From Minicystis rosea (GTDB lineage: Bacteria > Myxococcota_A > Polyangia > Polyangiales > Polyangiaceae), in the NCBI GenBank assembly GCA_001931535.1, contig CP016211.1, positions 13,648,501-13,712,500 on the forward strand: a stretch of 64,000 bases of DNA, given 5' to 3'. Shown in pieces: positions 16,801 through 24,444 of this stretch (position 1 is its first letter; each line of letters starts with the position of its first letter). The notes under the pieces were generated by a model, which saw only the letters and a list, made by a program, of their open reading frames with translations, was not told the origin of the DNA and made no database searches. The position numbers and the translations under genes are program-made.

Positions 16801-17570
16801 TCGTGCATGTGCCCCCGCAACAGCAGATCCACCCTGTCCGCCAGCAACCGCCGGCACTCGCTCCCATCCGCCAGATCCGTCAGCGGATGGTGCACCAGCG
16901 CCACGCGAAGCCCATCGAGCCCATCCGCCAGCCGCCCGACCTGCTCGTCGGTGAGCCGCAGCTTGCCCGCGTCGCCGTCGTCCCCCGCGAGCCACGCCGA
17001 GTCGAGCCCCACGACGTGCACCGGAAACGGCAACCCCGGCACCGCGATCATCGCGCGGTACCCCAGCCGCGGATGCTCCACGCCCCCGAGCAGATCCGGC
17101 CGCTTCAGCGTGTCGTGAACCCACTCCCGATACGCCTTCTGCCGCGCCATCACCTCGTCGGGCCACGCCCCCGACACCCGCGGCGGCGGCTTGCCCCCGG
17201 CCATCCAGCGCGCGAGCGCAGGCGCCTCCTCCCAGCCCAGCGCGCGCAGCTCCTTCCAGGGCGCCTCGTTGACGGATCGATCGACATCATGGTTCCCCGG
17301 CACCACGAACAGCCGCTCCCGCGGCACCCGCGTGCGGGCCAGCAACGCCTCCACGAACGGCGTGAGCCGCTCGTACTCCTCGGCCTTCCCCGACTGCGCG
17401 AGGTCACCGGTGAAGGCGATCAGATCGATCGGCCCGTCCTCCAGGATCTCGCCGAGGTTCCTCTCCCACGCTTCGCCCAGCACCCGGCGCCGGCGCCAGC
17501 CTCCCGGGCCCTCGTCCGCGCGGATGTGGATGTCGGAGATATGGAGGATGCCGAAGCGGTACGGCGCCAT
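13896..17570 (-). CDS. Metallophosphoesterase-STAND NTPase-TPR protein (NLR-like)
   Basis: A 1224-residue protein in three parts. Residues 1 to about 330 are a calcineurin-like phosphoesterase with its metal ligands: SDIHI (Asp13, His15), GDL (Asp56), GNHD (93-95), VHH (227-228) and GHMH (254-256). Residues about 345-560 are a STAND/NB-ARC-type ATPase: Walker A GMPGVGKS (381-388), a Walker-B-like LLHIENADD (447-455), ISGR as arginine sensor, and LGHLPLAIHLA (the GLPLA motif). A helical arm follows, then nine 41-residue TPR-like repeats (about 812-1180) and a short cap. This effector-switch-sensor order is that of NLR-like bacterial immune proteins, in which ligand binding by repeats drives oligomerisation and effector activation. 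The phosphoesterase would be the effector, perhaps acting on nucleic acid or nucleotides (inference). It appears to be a single-gene system. Confidence 0.93.
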   Translation of the reverse strand: MAPYRFGILHISDIHIRADEGPGGWRRRRVLGEAWERNLGEILEDGPIDLIAFTGDLAQSGKAEEYERLTPFVEALLARTRVPRERLFVVPGNHDVDRSVNEAPWKELRALGWEEAPALARWMAGGKPPPRVSGAWPDEVMARQKAYREWVHDTLKRPDLLGGVEHPRLGYRAMIAVPGLPFPVHVVGLDSAWLAGDDGDAGKLRLTDEQVGRLADGLDGLRVALVHHPLTDLADGSECRRLLADRVDLLLRGHMHETDLSLSKDPDRELWELAAGCLYESDRYENACQRIDLTLDDRGKVIGLAVRFRAWSKRGHWFDDGGAYREAPGGRWIWPAPRALEPEVHRGVETVFVGRVEELAQLEAALLKAGGGQVAIGALQGMPGVGKSYLADRFAHLHRDAFPGGYVKVSIEPTATPTLVELENELARKLDCQREQIRARLMSPRALLHIENADDDGKAAAVAQLAGRLSGCAVVISGRSQRLGRGPGWQRVEVRPLDEAASLTLLDKEVGPAINPKEVADRKQLVDRLGHLPLAIHLACGHLHDGGTVEGFLTLLHEKKLAIEPADFSDPLWREGPKAILSATFELSLEALGRSFGARADKMLAGFAALGHAPPSGVGKSLGASMADLDETAFEELMVAAVRVSAAEVAKGRAQPAWRIHPLLAELLRMKSDGARLGRMTEWFVERMRSSTTDKARRWHEVHAEADSLVRWLGEMSIEDAARVARTPSQYASVAGPYPAWIAFCERVLAGTADPEVRSDALWILCQSAFRGGSLGRAESAALDKARFDRRRGNDRGAALALSVLADIQEARGGLDEALRIRREEVLPVFEQLGDVRSRAVTMGRVADILTTRGELDEALRIRQQDLLPVFEHLGDVRECAVTLSHVAVILMTRGELDEALRILQEEVLPNYERLGDVHSHAQTLGQIADIRRGCGELDEALRILREEVLPVYEHIGDVRGRAVTLSRVAEILTTRGQLDGALRIWREEVLPIHEQLGDVRGRAVTLGQIAGIRQSRGELDEALRIRREEVLPVFERLGDVRECAVTLDKIAIIRQARGELDEALRIWREEVLPVFERLGETRARALILGQIADVRARRGEFDEALRIRREEVLPVFERPGDVHSRAVSLGQIADILVLRGEFDEALRIQQEEELPLYERQGDARSLLVARTQLARTYLSRGRPEDRPIAADLLRLALAAAEAMRIPEADQIRAFVRKHGIPDA
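14028..15134 (-). repeat. Nine tandem 123-bp repeats coding 41-residue TPR-like units
   Basis: Units of exactly 123 bp are marked by the repeated CTCACC/GAGCTCACC edge at 14150, 14273, 14396, 14519, 14642, 14765, 14888, 15011 and 15134. The consensus of the first helix is GELDEALRIRREEVLPVFE; the second varies (RAVTLGQIADIR, ECAVTLDKIAIIR, SHAQTLGQIADIR). DNA identity is high, implying recent duplication or ongoing homogenisation. Confidence 0.92.
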
Positions 17571-17837
17571 GCCACGAGGTTAAGCGAGAACGGGCCGCAG
17601 GGGGTCAGCGCGCGAGAAGCGTGCCCGTGAGCATGGCCCTCGTCACGAACCAACCCACTCGCGCGCGTCCCCGTCCTCCCCGCGGGACGGACGGCCATCC
17701 TTCCCCCCGCCCTCATCCAGCCCCGCGGACGGCCGGCGCGCCCTCGTTCGTCCCAGGCCCCGCACAGAAAATGGCCGGCCAAATTTCTCCCGCGCCGGCC
17801 CCTCCCGAAAAAATAGCCGGCGCGTTCCGCCGTGCGC
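17571..17837. promoter_or_regulatory. Leader region upstream of the STAND gene
   Basis: A 267-bp gap between the 268-residue gene of the VgrG island (ending 17838) and the start of the STAND gene at 17570. It includes the only A/T-richer patches nearby, around 17768-17815, with an imperfect dyad GAAAATGGCC/GGCCAAATTTC. The STAND promoter is probably here; no specific sigma-factor site can be named. Confidence 0.35.
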
Positions 17838-18644
17838 TTACCGCACCACCACCAGCCGCCCCTCGATCCGCCCCAACATCAGTGAATATCCATAAGCCTC
17901 TTCGTCATCCGGCGCGAAGAATCGCAGGCTCGGCAGCCAGTCTTCATCGACGAGCTCCACCAACCGATCTCCCGCGCACAGCCGGAACGAGAAGGCCTCT
18001 GGATTGAGCGGTCGCACCTTCCAACCCTCATTGGCGACCTCATGGACATACGCTGTAAGCTCTTTGGTGAGCGTCTCCTCGTCGTTCACCGGATAAGCCC
18101 GGATCCCTTCGGCGAAACGCACTTTGAGCAGCGACAACACCGGCCTTGGATCGCCGCGCTCGAACGCTTGCGCGATCGTCGCGAGCACGTGCGCGATTTC
18201 GGCCTTCGTGGCGTCATCGAGCGTGATGGGCGCGGAGTCCTGCCACGACCAGCGCCCCGATCGCGCGCCGAGCGCCGCAGTGGCGCCCAGGCTCTTGGCG
18301 AAGACCTCGTCGTTGTCGGCGTCGCCCTGCCAAGCGATCTCCGCGAGGATCTCGCCGTTCTCCGCGTCGGTGAAATCCCCCTCTTCGTAGCGCACGAGCC
18401 GCGCGGCCGCGGCGGCGCCCGGCTTGCGCGCCATCACGGCCGCCTCTCGCGCGCGGGCCGGTGTCGGGCCGGGCTCCACCAAGAGCTCGATGCGGTTGTC
18501 GCCGGGCACCAGATATTGATGCACCGGAATCGACACGAAGGGTTTCTCGGGCCAGACGTTGCGACGGAGGGGGATGCCGTTGACGTAGAGCTCGGCGGTG
18601 CAGCCCCGCACGAAGAGCTCTGCGTGGATGACGTGCTCGCTCAC
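17838..18644 (-). CDS. Hypothetical VgrG-island protein, jelly-roll-like N-terminus
   Basis: A 268-residue soluble protein starting at GTG 18644; the start overlaps the stop of the upstream gene (18641-18644, GTGA), indicating translational coupling. The N-terminal 75 residues (ELFVRGCTAELYVNG..., VHQYLVPGDNRIELLVEP) read like a beta-sandwich, as in carbohydrate-binding or galactose-binding-like folds. The rest is mixed alpha/beta, ending GYSLMLGRIEGRLVVVR. It is the last gene of the island. It could be a cargo accessory, an immunity protein or part of the effector; nothing decides between these. Confidence 0.85.
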   Translation of the reverse strand: MSEHVIHAELFVRGCTAELYVNGIPLRRNVWPEKPFVSIPVHQYLVPGDNRIELLVEPGPTPARAREAAVMARKPGAAAAARLVRYEEGDFTDAENGEILAEIAWQGDADNDEVFAKSLGATAALGARSGRWSWQDSAPITLDDATKAEIAHVLATIAQAFERGDPRPVLSLLKVRFAEGIRAYPVNDEETLTKELTAYVHEVANEGWKVRPLNPEAFSFRLCAGDRLVELVDEDWLPSLRFFAPDDEEAYGYSLMLGRIEGRLVVVR

Positions 18645-20455
18645 TTCTTCTTGGCCTTGGGGGCGGGCTTGCCGCCGGGGAGGTTGCCCTTCCAGAGCAC
18701 CTTCTCTTCGAACACGTTCTTCTCGGCCTTGCCGGAGCGGCCCGTGATCGGGTTCGTGTATTGGGCGTAGAGGGTCAGCTTCTTCATCTTGAAGGTGCCC
18801 TCGATGTGGAGTGACTCCTTGAAGGAGCAATGGAGCTCGCCTTCGAAGGCGATGCCGCCCGTCACGCCCGCGCGCGCGTCCGCGGTGATCCCCGCCACGG
18901 TGGCGCGGGCCTGCACCATCAGATCGATGCTGTTGTCGCTCGTGATCTTGGCCCAGGTCGGGCTCTCGCTGCTCTTGATGGCCTTCGAGATGCTGGCCTT
19001 GCTGGTGATGGTGCCTTTGGCCTGGAGGATCAGCTCCCACGCCTTGACCGTGAGGAGCTTGTCGAGCACGCCCGGGGACTGGATGTTGACCCCGAACGCG
19101 ACCTCGAGCTTCAGGTTGAAGATCGTGATCGCGAGGTTGATCTCGTAGAAGCTCCGGATCGCGAGGTAACGCGGCGACGGCGGCGGCGCCTCGGCGTACT
19201 TGTTCCCCCACTTGCCCTCGATCGATCCCTCGAACAGATCGAGCGAGAACTTCGCGCTCCAACCGATCTCCGGCACCCAGCCTTGGAGCTCTTCCCAAGC
19301 ATCCTTGAGCGTCTTGTAGAGGCCGAGGATGTTGTTGACGAACTCGGTGAAGTTCAGCTCCTGCCCATTGCGCTTGAAGCTGATGACGGGGACGATCTCG
19401 GGCGGATCGCGCTCGAGGAGCGTCTCCTTCTTGCCCTTCTCGGTGGAGTCGCTGCGCGTCGACGTCCGGCCGCCGCGGACGATGCCGCTGCTCCGCTGCG
19501 TCGTCTTCTCCGACTCTTCGAGGAAGACCTGGCCACCCTTCGTGCCAACGGTCTCGCTGAGGACCGTGTATTGGCCGCTGGCCGTCTTCCCTCCGACGGT
19601 GGTCTTCGTGTGATCGGTGTGCGCGCTGCCGTTGGTGGTGCGCGTGGTCGACGATTCGCTCGTCGTCCGGCCCCAGGTCGAGGTGCTCGAGTCGCTCTTC
19701 TTGACGACGTCACCCTTCCAATTGGCGGTCGCGCTGCGACTCTTGGAGAGGGTCTTGAACGAAGGGATCTTGAGCGTCAGCGAGTAGACGTCGTTGCGGT
19801 AGATGTTGACGAGGCAGGTGAGCGTCGCGTTCGGCATCCCCTGGCCGCCGGGGCGGATGCCGCAACTGTTGGCGCTGACGACGATCTGCTTCACCGAATC
19901 GAAGCTCCAGAACGGCGCCAGGAAGAAGCCCTCGAAATGGCTGTCGAGGAAGTAGCTCCGCGCGAGGTACTTCTGCGCGGGTGGCATCGAATTCTTCCAT
20001 TCGTGCGCTTCGCTGCGATCGGCGCCGCGGATGGGCTCCATCTTCACGAGCGGGTGTTGGCCACACTGGCAGTTGCCGGTGAAGTAGCTTTGGACGTGAA
20101 GGAGGATGTCCTTCTCGATGGGATCGGCCGACGAGGTTTGGTAGTCGGCGATCAGCTCGAGCACGAGGTCGTAGCGGCCGAGCGGCTCGATGAGCCACTT
20201 GGGCGTGCCGGGCGGGACCTTCTCCAGCACGAGCTTCTTCGTGGTCTGGAGCTTCCGGCTCGTCTTGTCGTCCTTGACGATGAGCTTCTGCACATCGCAG
20301 GGCTTGACCTTCTTGAGCGGGCAGCTCTGCTGCCCCTGGTTGAAGGGCTTGTTCTGTTGGAACGCCGGCGCCTTGCCGGGCGTGCGCGCGACGGGCTTGG
20401 GCGCGGCGGGCGCCGGCTTGGTCTCGCCGCCGAACCACGAGGACCACCAGCTCAT
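18641..20455 (-). CDS. Candidate T6SS cargo (604-residue VgrG-island protein)
   Basis: A large soluble protein (604 residues) without signal peptide. It begins MSWWSSWFGGETKP followed by a Pro/Ala/Lys linker, a Cys-containing globular part (CPLKKVKPCDVQ; NCQCGQHP) to about residue 250, a striking Ser/Thr-rich stretch (about 258-345), then a beta-rich C-terminal half ending in a Lys-rich tail (about 350-604). Its start overlaps the stop of the preceding small gene by 4 bp. Its position after VgrG, PAAR, the DUF4123 adaptor and the small partner is the cargo position. I recognise no toxin motif, so effector status is inferred from order only. Confidence 0.87.
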   Translation of the reverse strand: MSWWSSWFGGETKPAPAAPKPVARTPGKAPAFQQNKPFNQGQQSCPLKKVKPCDVQKLIVKDDKTSRKLQTTKKLVLEKVPPGTPKWLIEPLGRYDLVLELIADYQTSSADPIEKDILLHVQSYFTGNCQCGQHPLVKMEPIRGADRSEAHEWKNSMPPAQKYLARSYFLDSHFEGFFLAPFWSFDSVKQIVVSANSCGIRPGGQGMPNATLTCLVNIYRNDVYSLTLKIPSFKTLSKSRSATANWKGDVVKKSDSSTSTWGRTTSESSTTRTTNGSAHTDHTKTTVGGKTASGQYTVLSETVGTKGGQVFLEESEKTTQRSSGIVRGGRTSTRSDSTEKGKKETLLERDPPEIVPVISFKRNGQELNFTEFVNNILGLYKTLKDAWEELQGWVPEIGWSAKFSLDLFEGSIEGKWGNKYAEAPPPSPRYLAIRSFYEINLAITIFNLKLEVAFGVNIQSPGVLDKLLTVKAWELILQAKGTITSKASISKAIKSSESPTWAKITSDNSIDLMVQARATVAGITADARAGVTGGIAFEGELHCSFKESLHIEGTFKMKKLTLYAQYTNPITGRSGKAEKNVFEEKVLWKGNLPGGKPAPKAKKK

Positions 20456-20823
20456 GCGCCCTCCTCCACGGCGGTCTGCGCCGCGCGCTCGCGCCGTCCT
20501 GCCTCCTCCAACCGCTTCATCTTGCCGCCGCCGTCGAGATCGCGATCACGCAGGATGGCGCGGACCCACGGGATCTCCTCGTCGGCCGCGGGGCCGAGGG
20601 CGAAGAGCATGAGGATGAACTCCACCGCATCCTCTTCCATCACGATGCCGTAGCGCTCGGCGCGGTCCATCCCGTCCTCGACGCGCGCGCGGAGGACGTC
20701 CTCCGGCATCGAGGCGGCGAGCTCGGGATACGTGAGGTCGATGTGGAGGACGACGCGCTCGGCGAAGTCCCTCCGCGCTTTGCGCGCGAAGTGATCGAGC
20801 TGCTCTCTAAGGATCTTGAGCAT
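20452..20823 (-). CDS. Small T6SS VgrG-island accessory protein
   Basis: A 123-residue, mostly helical protein. Its pattern (FAERVVLHIDLTYPELAA, DGMDRAERYGIVMEEDAVEFILMLFALG, then IPWVRAIL) resembles the small proteins found next to DUF4123 genes in other VgrG islands. The start is ATG 20823, inside the end of the FHA-DUF4123 gene (17-bp overlap), and its stop overlaps the next start by 4 bp. It probably works with the adaptor in loading cargo on VgrG. Family assignment is by pattern recall. Confidence 0.85.
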   Translation of the reverse strand: MLKILREQLDHFARKARRDFAERVVLHIDLTYPELAASMPEDVLRARVEDGMDRAERYGIVMEEDAVEFILMLFALGPAADEEIPWVRAILRDRDLDGGGKMKRLEEAGRRERAAQTAVEEGA

Positions 20824-21694
20824 GGCTCTCTCCACGAGAAAGGGCGGGCCGCGCCGCCGCTCCATCGAACGTGATCACCTCGCCGCGCTCGCCCTCGACG
20901 AAGATGGCCTCGAGGCCGTCGAAGATCTCGTCGCGCTGCCGAACCGTGGAGATCGGCATGATTTCGCGGAGCACACGCGGGTCGTAGAACCGGAAGTAGA
21001 GCTTCTCGAAGGTGTCGTCCTCCTCGACCATGAGGAAGCGCCGGAAGTGCCGGCGCATGGCCTTGAAGGACTGGCGGCTCGAGACGAAGATCCCGAAGCT
21101 CCGCCCCCAACCCTCGGTGACGATGCGATCGAGGAGGCCCGAGTCGCGCCGGAAGCACACGAGGTAGGGTGCGACGTCGGCGAGGGCTTCGCCCTTGATG
21201 CCTTCGTAGAGCGATCGATGGTCGTCGACGGCCTCGCGCAACAGCTCGAGGATGCGCGGATCGCGCGCGGCATCGAAGACGCCGAAGAGGTGGCCGACCT
21301 CGCGCTTCAAGGCTTCGAGCGCGCGCGGCACGGAGGCGGCGACGATGGGATCGAGCGGCTCGCTCGCGCGCGGCGGCGTCTCGGCCTCGAAGTACACGGA
21401 GAACGAGGTCTCGCCCGCTTGGATCCAGCTCCCGTGCGCGACGTCCGCTTCGCCCTCGATGCGCTGGCCGCCGAGGAGCGTGCCCCGCGCGCTCTTCTCG
21501 TCGCGCAGGCGGCAGGTGACGCCGTCCCAGGAGAGCTCGCAATGGAGGCCCGACATCTGTGCGTCGCGCGGCACGATGAGGTGCGCGCGCTCGGTGCGGC
21601 CGATGCGGAGCTTCTCGCCGGGGAGGAGGATGGCCTTGGCCCCGAGGAGCAGCCCCGATCGAACCTCCACGATGGCTCGGCGCGCGCGGGTCAT
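20807..21694 (-). CDS. FHA-DUF4123 fusion, T6SS cargo adaptor
   Basis: A 295-residue fusion. Residues about 5-105 are an FHA domain: LRIGRTERAHLIVP, SGLHCELSW and a GTLLGG turn, which binds phospho-threonine peptides. Residues about 120-275 match DUF4123, the T6SS adaptor/chaperone (Tap) family, with APYLVCFRRDSG, GWGRSFGIFVSS, LRRHF-like RRHFRRFLMV and FRFYDPRVLREIMP. DUF4123 proteins load effectors onto VgrG. Fusion to FHA suggests loading is gated by Ser/Thr phosphorylation, as for the FHA protein Fha1 of other T6SSs; that link is inference. It lies 61 bp after the PAAR gene in the island. Confidence 0.92.
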   Translation of the reverse strand: MTRARRAIVEVRSGLLLGAKAILLPGEKLRIGRTERAHLIVPRDAQMSGLHCELSWDGVTCRLRDEKSARGTLLGGQRIEGEADVAHGSWIQAGETSFSVYFEAETPPRASEPLDPIVAASVPRALEALKREVGHLFGVFDAARDPRILELLREAVDDHRSLYEGIKGEALADVAPYLVCFRRDSGLLDRIVTEGWGRSFGIFVSSRQSFKAMRRHFRRFLMVEEDDTFEKLYFRFYDPRVLREIMPISTVRQRDEIFDGLEAIFVEGERGEVITFDGAAARPALSRGESHAQDP

Positions 21695-21755
21695 GTCGGC
21701 TCCTTCCCGCGCGCCGCGGGCGCGCGCTTGCCGGCCGCTGTCGGCGAGGCCGGCA

Positions 21756-22157
21756 TCAGGAGTGACCCTCCTGCTGCTCCTTCTCCATCTGCTTGCGAGC
21801 CTTCTCGCACTCTTCGCAGAACGGCGTGCCCATCGCGGCCGCGGCCACGAGCACCACCGCCTGCGCCGAGGTGCCGATGATCACCGTCGGGCACCCCGCC
21901 ACGATCACGCCGCCGTGCGCCGTCGGATCGCCGAGGCGCGCGGCCGGTTGGTTGCCGATGATCACGTTGGACGCGCCCTGCGAGATCTTGTCGACCGCGG
22001 GCACGCAGACGGCGGAGTCGCCGACGCGCGCCGCGGGCATGAAGCCGATGAGCACCGACGACTCGCCCGAGATGATCGGCCCGCCCACGTGCGGGACCGG
22101 CCCCGGGTTGACCATCGGGCAGGTGTGCATGTCCGAGATGCGCGCGGCAGGCGGCAT
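21756..22157 (-). CDS. PAAR-domain protein (T6SS spike tip)
   Basis: A 133-residue protein whose first 95 residues form a PAAR domain with the repeated turns PAARISDMHTCPM, AARVGDSAVC and AARLGDPTAHGGVI, including the His/Cys zinc ligands. PAAR proteins cap the VgrG trimer and help puncture the target membrane. A hydrophobic segment (about 95-112) and CEEC precede a short charged tail, so it is not fused to a large toxin. It follows vgrG by 18 bp. Confidence 0.94.
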   Translation of the reverse strand: MPPAARISDMHTCPMVNPGPVPHVGGPIISGESSVLIGFMPAARVGDSAVCVPAVDKISQGASNVIIGNQPAARLGDPTAHGGVIVAGCPTVIIGTSAQAVVLVAAAAMGTPFCEECEKARKQMEKEQQEGHS

Positions 22158-22175
22158 GATCCCGTCCTTCCCTGG

Positions 22176-24185
22176 TCAGGACGACGTGTCCTTGGGCTGA
22201 GCTTCCTCGGCGTCCTCGGGGGCCTTGGGATCGGCGCCGCTCCCCGAGCCGGCCGACCCGCCGCTGTTGATCTTCACCAGCGTGCCCACGATGTCGATCC
22301 CACCCGAGTGGATGTCGATGAAGCCTCCGGGGCCCTTCACCGTGAGCCGCGTGCCGGCCTCGATCACCAGCGTCTGTCCCGCCTTGAGGTGGATCTCCTT
22401 GCCCGCCTCGAGCGCGTGGATCTGACCGACCTTCTCTTCCTGGTTCTCGACCACGGTGAGCGAGGTCGAGCCGTCGACCTTTTGCATCCGCTGGCCTTTG
22501 ACGTGGAGGTGATCGTCGCCTTCGACGAGCTCCTTCTTCGTCAGCTTGACGACGAGATCCTGATTGCCCGCCACGGTGCCGTGGTGGTGGCGCTGGGTGC
22601 GCTCCGTCTCGTCGTTCTTGACGAGCTTGTCGAGGTTGCGCTGCGCCTGGATGTAGAAGAGCTCGAGGTTCTTCTTGTCCTCGAGCTTGATCTCGTTGTA
22701 CCCGCCGCCCTCCGGCGAGCTGTTCGTCTTCCACCCGCTGACCGTCTTGTTCTCGGGCAGCTTGTACGGCACCTGCTGGATGGCGTTGAACACGCGCCCC
22801 ACGACGATGGGCTGATCGGGATCGCCGTCGAGGAAGCCGACGAGCACCTCCTGCCCGATGCGGGGGATGTTGATCATGCCGAAGCCGGTGCCGGCCCAGC
22901 CTTGGCTCACGCGGATCCAGCACGAGCTGTGATCGTCGTTGTTGCCCTCGCGATCCCAGGGGAACTGCACGCGCACGCGGCCGAACTCGTCGGTGTGGAT
23001 CTCCTGCCCCTTGGGGCCGACGACGACGGCGCTCTGCGGGCCGGTGACCTTGGGCTTGGGCGTGGTCTGCGCGGGGCGGTACGGCTCGGCGCTGAAGACG
23101 GCGCGGCCGCTGATGTGGAAGCCCTCGCCCGCGGCGTGCTCGATGCTCTGCTCGATGACGAGGAGCTTCTCGGTCAGCTCGGTGTGCGGGTGGTTCTCGA
23201 TGCCGAAGACGACGCCGGGGGCGAGATCGACGGCGTTGGTCTCGAAGGAGATGGCGCGCTTGCCCATGCGCTCGGCCTCGAGCGCGCGCTGCGCCCGCTC
23301 GTTGCCGTGCCGCTGCTCCCAGCGGGCCACGGCTTGATCGTCGGCCACGGGCGTGCCGCCCGGCTTGCCGCCTTCGATCAACATCGAGCCGGGCTGATAT
23401 CGATATTGCTCGTACAAGGCCTCTTGGCCCGCGGCCTTCGGCCCTTCGCCGAAGAGGGCGAAGGCGGGATTGCGAAAGTCGTAATCGCGGATGACGTGCG
23501 CGCCCGGCCGCACCTCGTGCGAGAGGCGGATGTTGGTGATGAACTCCTTCTCGGAGGCTTGGTTGGCGTTGTCGCCGTAAGGGATGGCCGGGGCGCGCGG
23601 CGCGTTCTGCTGAGGCTTGTCGAAGAGCGTGACGCGCGAGCCGCGGTCGTCGTCGTCGGGGAAGGTGAAGGCGATGCCCGCCTCCTCCAAGAGCCGGCTG
23701 AGGAAGGCGTAATCGGTCTCGCCGTACTGCGCCTTGAACTCGAGCTTGGGATACTTGCCCCGATCGATCTTCCACACCGGCTCGATCGACCAGTCCTTGA
23801 AGATCTTGTCGGCGATGTCCGGGATCGAGAGGTGTTGGTAGATGCGATGGCCCTGCCGCTGGGTGAGCAGCCACAGGCCCGGCACGATGCGGAAGAAGTA
23901 CGTGGAGAGCGGCTTTTCGCCCGGGGCCGGCGCGAGCGCCTGCATCTGCTCCGCGTAGCTGCAGATGCCCGTCCACGTGCGCCCGGGGACGGCGGCATAC
24001 GCGTAGCCCGTGGCCACCCGGAGGGCAGCCGGCTTGCCGACGATGCCCTCGAGGTTGAGGCTGTGCTCCTCGGTCCGCGCCACGACCGAGAGGGTGAACA
24101 GCCGAGACATGCCCTCGTGGACCGAGATGCGTCGCACGGACAGGGCAGCGTCGCCTGACGCTACCGAGAGGTCGAGCAATGACAT
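22176..24185 (-). CDS. vgrG: T6SS tip protein VgrG (TssI)
   Basis: A 669-residue VgrG of normal length. The N-terminus (LSVRRISVHEGMSRLFTLSVVAR) is gp27-like. The middle OB domain reads GRVRVQFPWDREG, SSCWIRVSQGWAGTGFGM, IPRIGQEVLVGFLDGDPDQP, a hallmark of the family. The C-terminal gp5-like needle is the repetitive beta part ending near KINSGGSAGS. It forms the trimeric spike that carries PAAR and cargo. Start at ATG 24185 (MSLLDLS); an upstream in-frame start is not supported by the family. No core T6SS genes (sheath, baseplate, ClpV) are in the window, so this is an orphan island served by a secretion system elsewhere. Confidence 0.95.
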   Translation of the reverse strand: MSLLDLSVASGDAALSVRRISVHEGMSRLFTLSVVARTEEHSLNLEGIVGKPAALRVATGYAYAAVPGRTWTGICSYAEQMQALAPAPGEKPLSTYFFRIVPGLWLLTQRQGHRIYQHLSIPDIADKIFKDWSIEPVWKIDRGKYPKLEFKAQYGETDYAFLSRLLEEAGIAFTFPDDDDRGSRVTLFDKPQQNAPRAPAIPYGDNANQASEKEFITNIRLSHEVRPGAHVIRDYDFRNPAFALFGEGPKAAGQEALYEQYRYQPGSMLIEGGKPGGTPVADDQAVARWEQRHGNERAQRALEAERMGKRAISFETNAVDLAPGVVFGIENHPHTELTEKLLVIEQSIEHAAGEGFHISGRAVFSAEPYRPAQTTPKPKVTGPQSAVVVGPKGQEIHTDEFGRVRVQFPWDREGNNDDHSSCWIRVSQGWAGTGFGMINIPRIGQEVLVGFLDGDPDQPIVVGRVFNAIQQVPYKLPENKTVSGWKTNSSPEGGGYNEIKLEDKKNLELFYIQAQRNLDKLVKNDETERTQRHHHGTVAGNQDLVVKLTKKELVEGDDHLHVKGQRMQKVDGSTSLTVVENQEEKVGQIHALEAGKEIHLKAGQTLVIEAGTRLTVKGPGGFIDIHSGGIDIVGTLVKINSGGSAGSGSGADPKAPEDAEEAQPKDTSS

Positions 24186-24444
24186 GGTGGTGGGCCTCGC
24201 CGCGAATCCAGGGCCGCGCTCCGCACGAGCACGGGCGTCATGGAACACGGTACACGGGCGTCCCGGCGCCTGGAAGCTCGCCTACAAGGCCGCAGTCATC
24301 GGTGTGGGTCGAGGTGGTCGATTACGCGGTGAGTCGATTGCCCGATGAAATCGTCGACGCCGCGGAAATCACGCGGGAAACGCCGCATCGTCACCATTCG
24401 CGAGGATGTCGTGCAATCGCCACGGTCGTGGCAATGAAAGAGGC

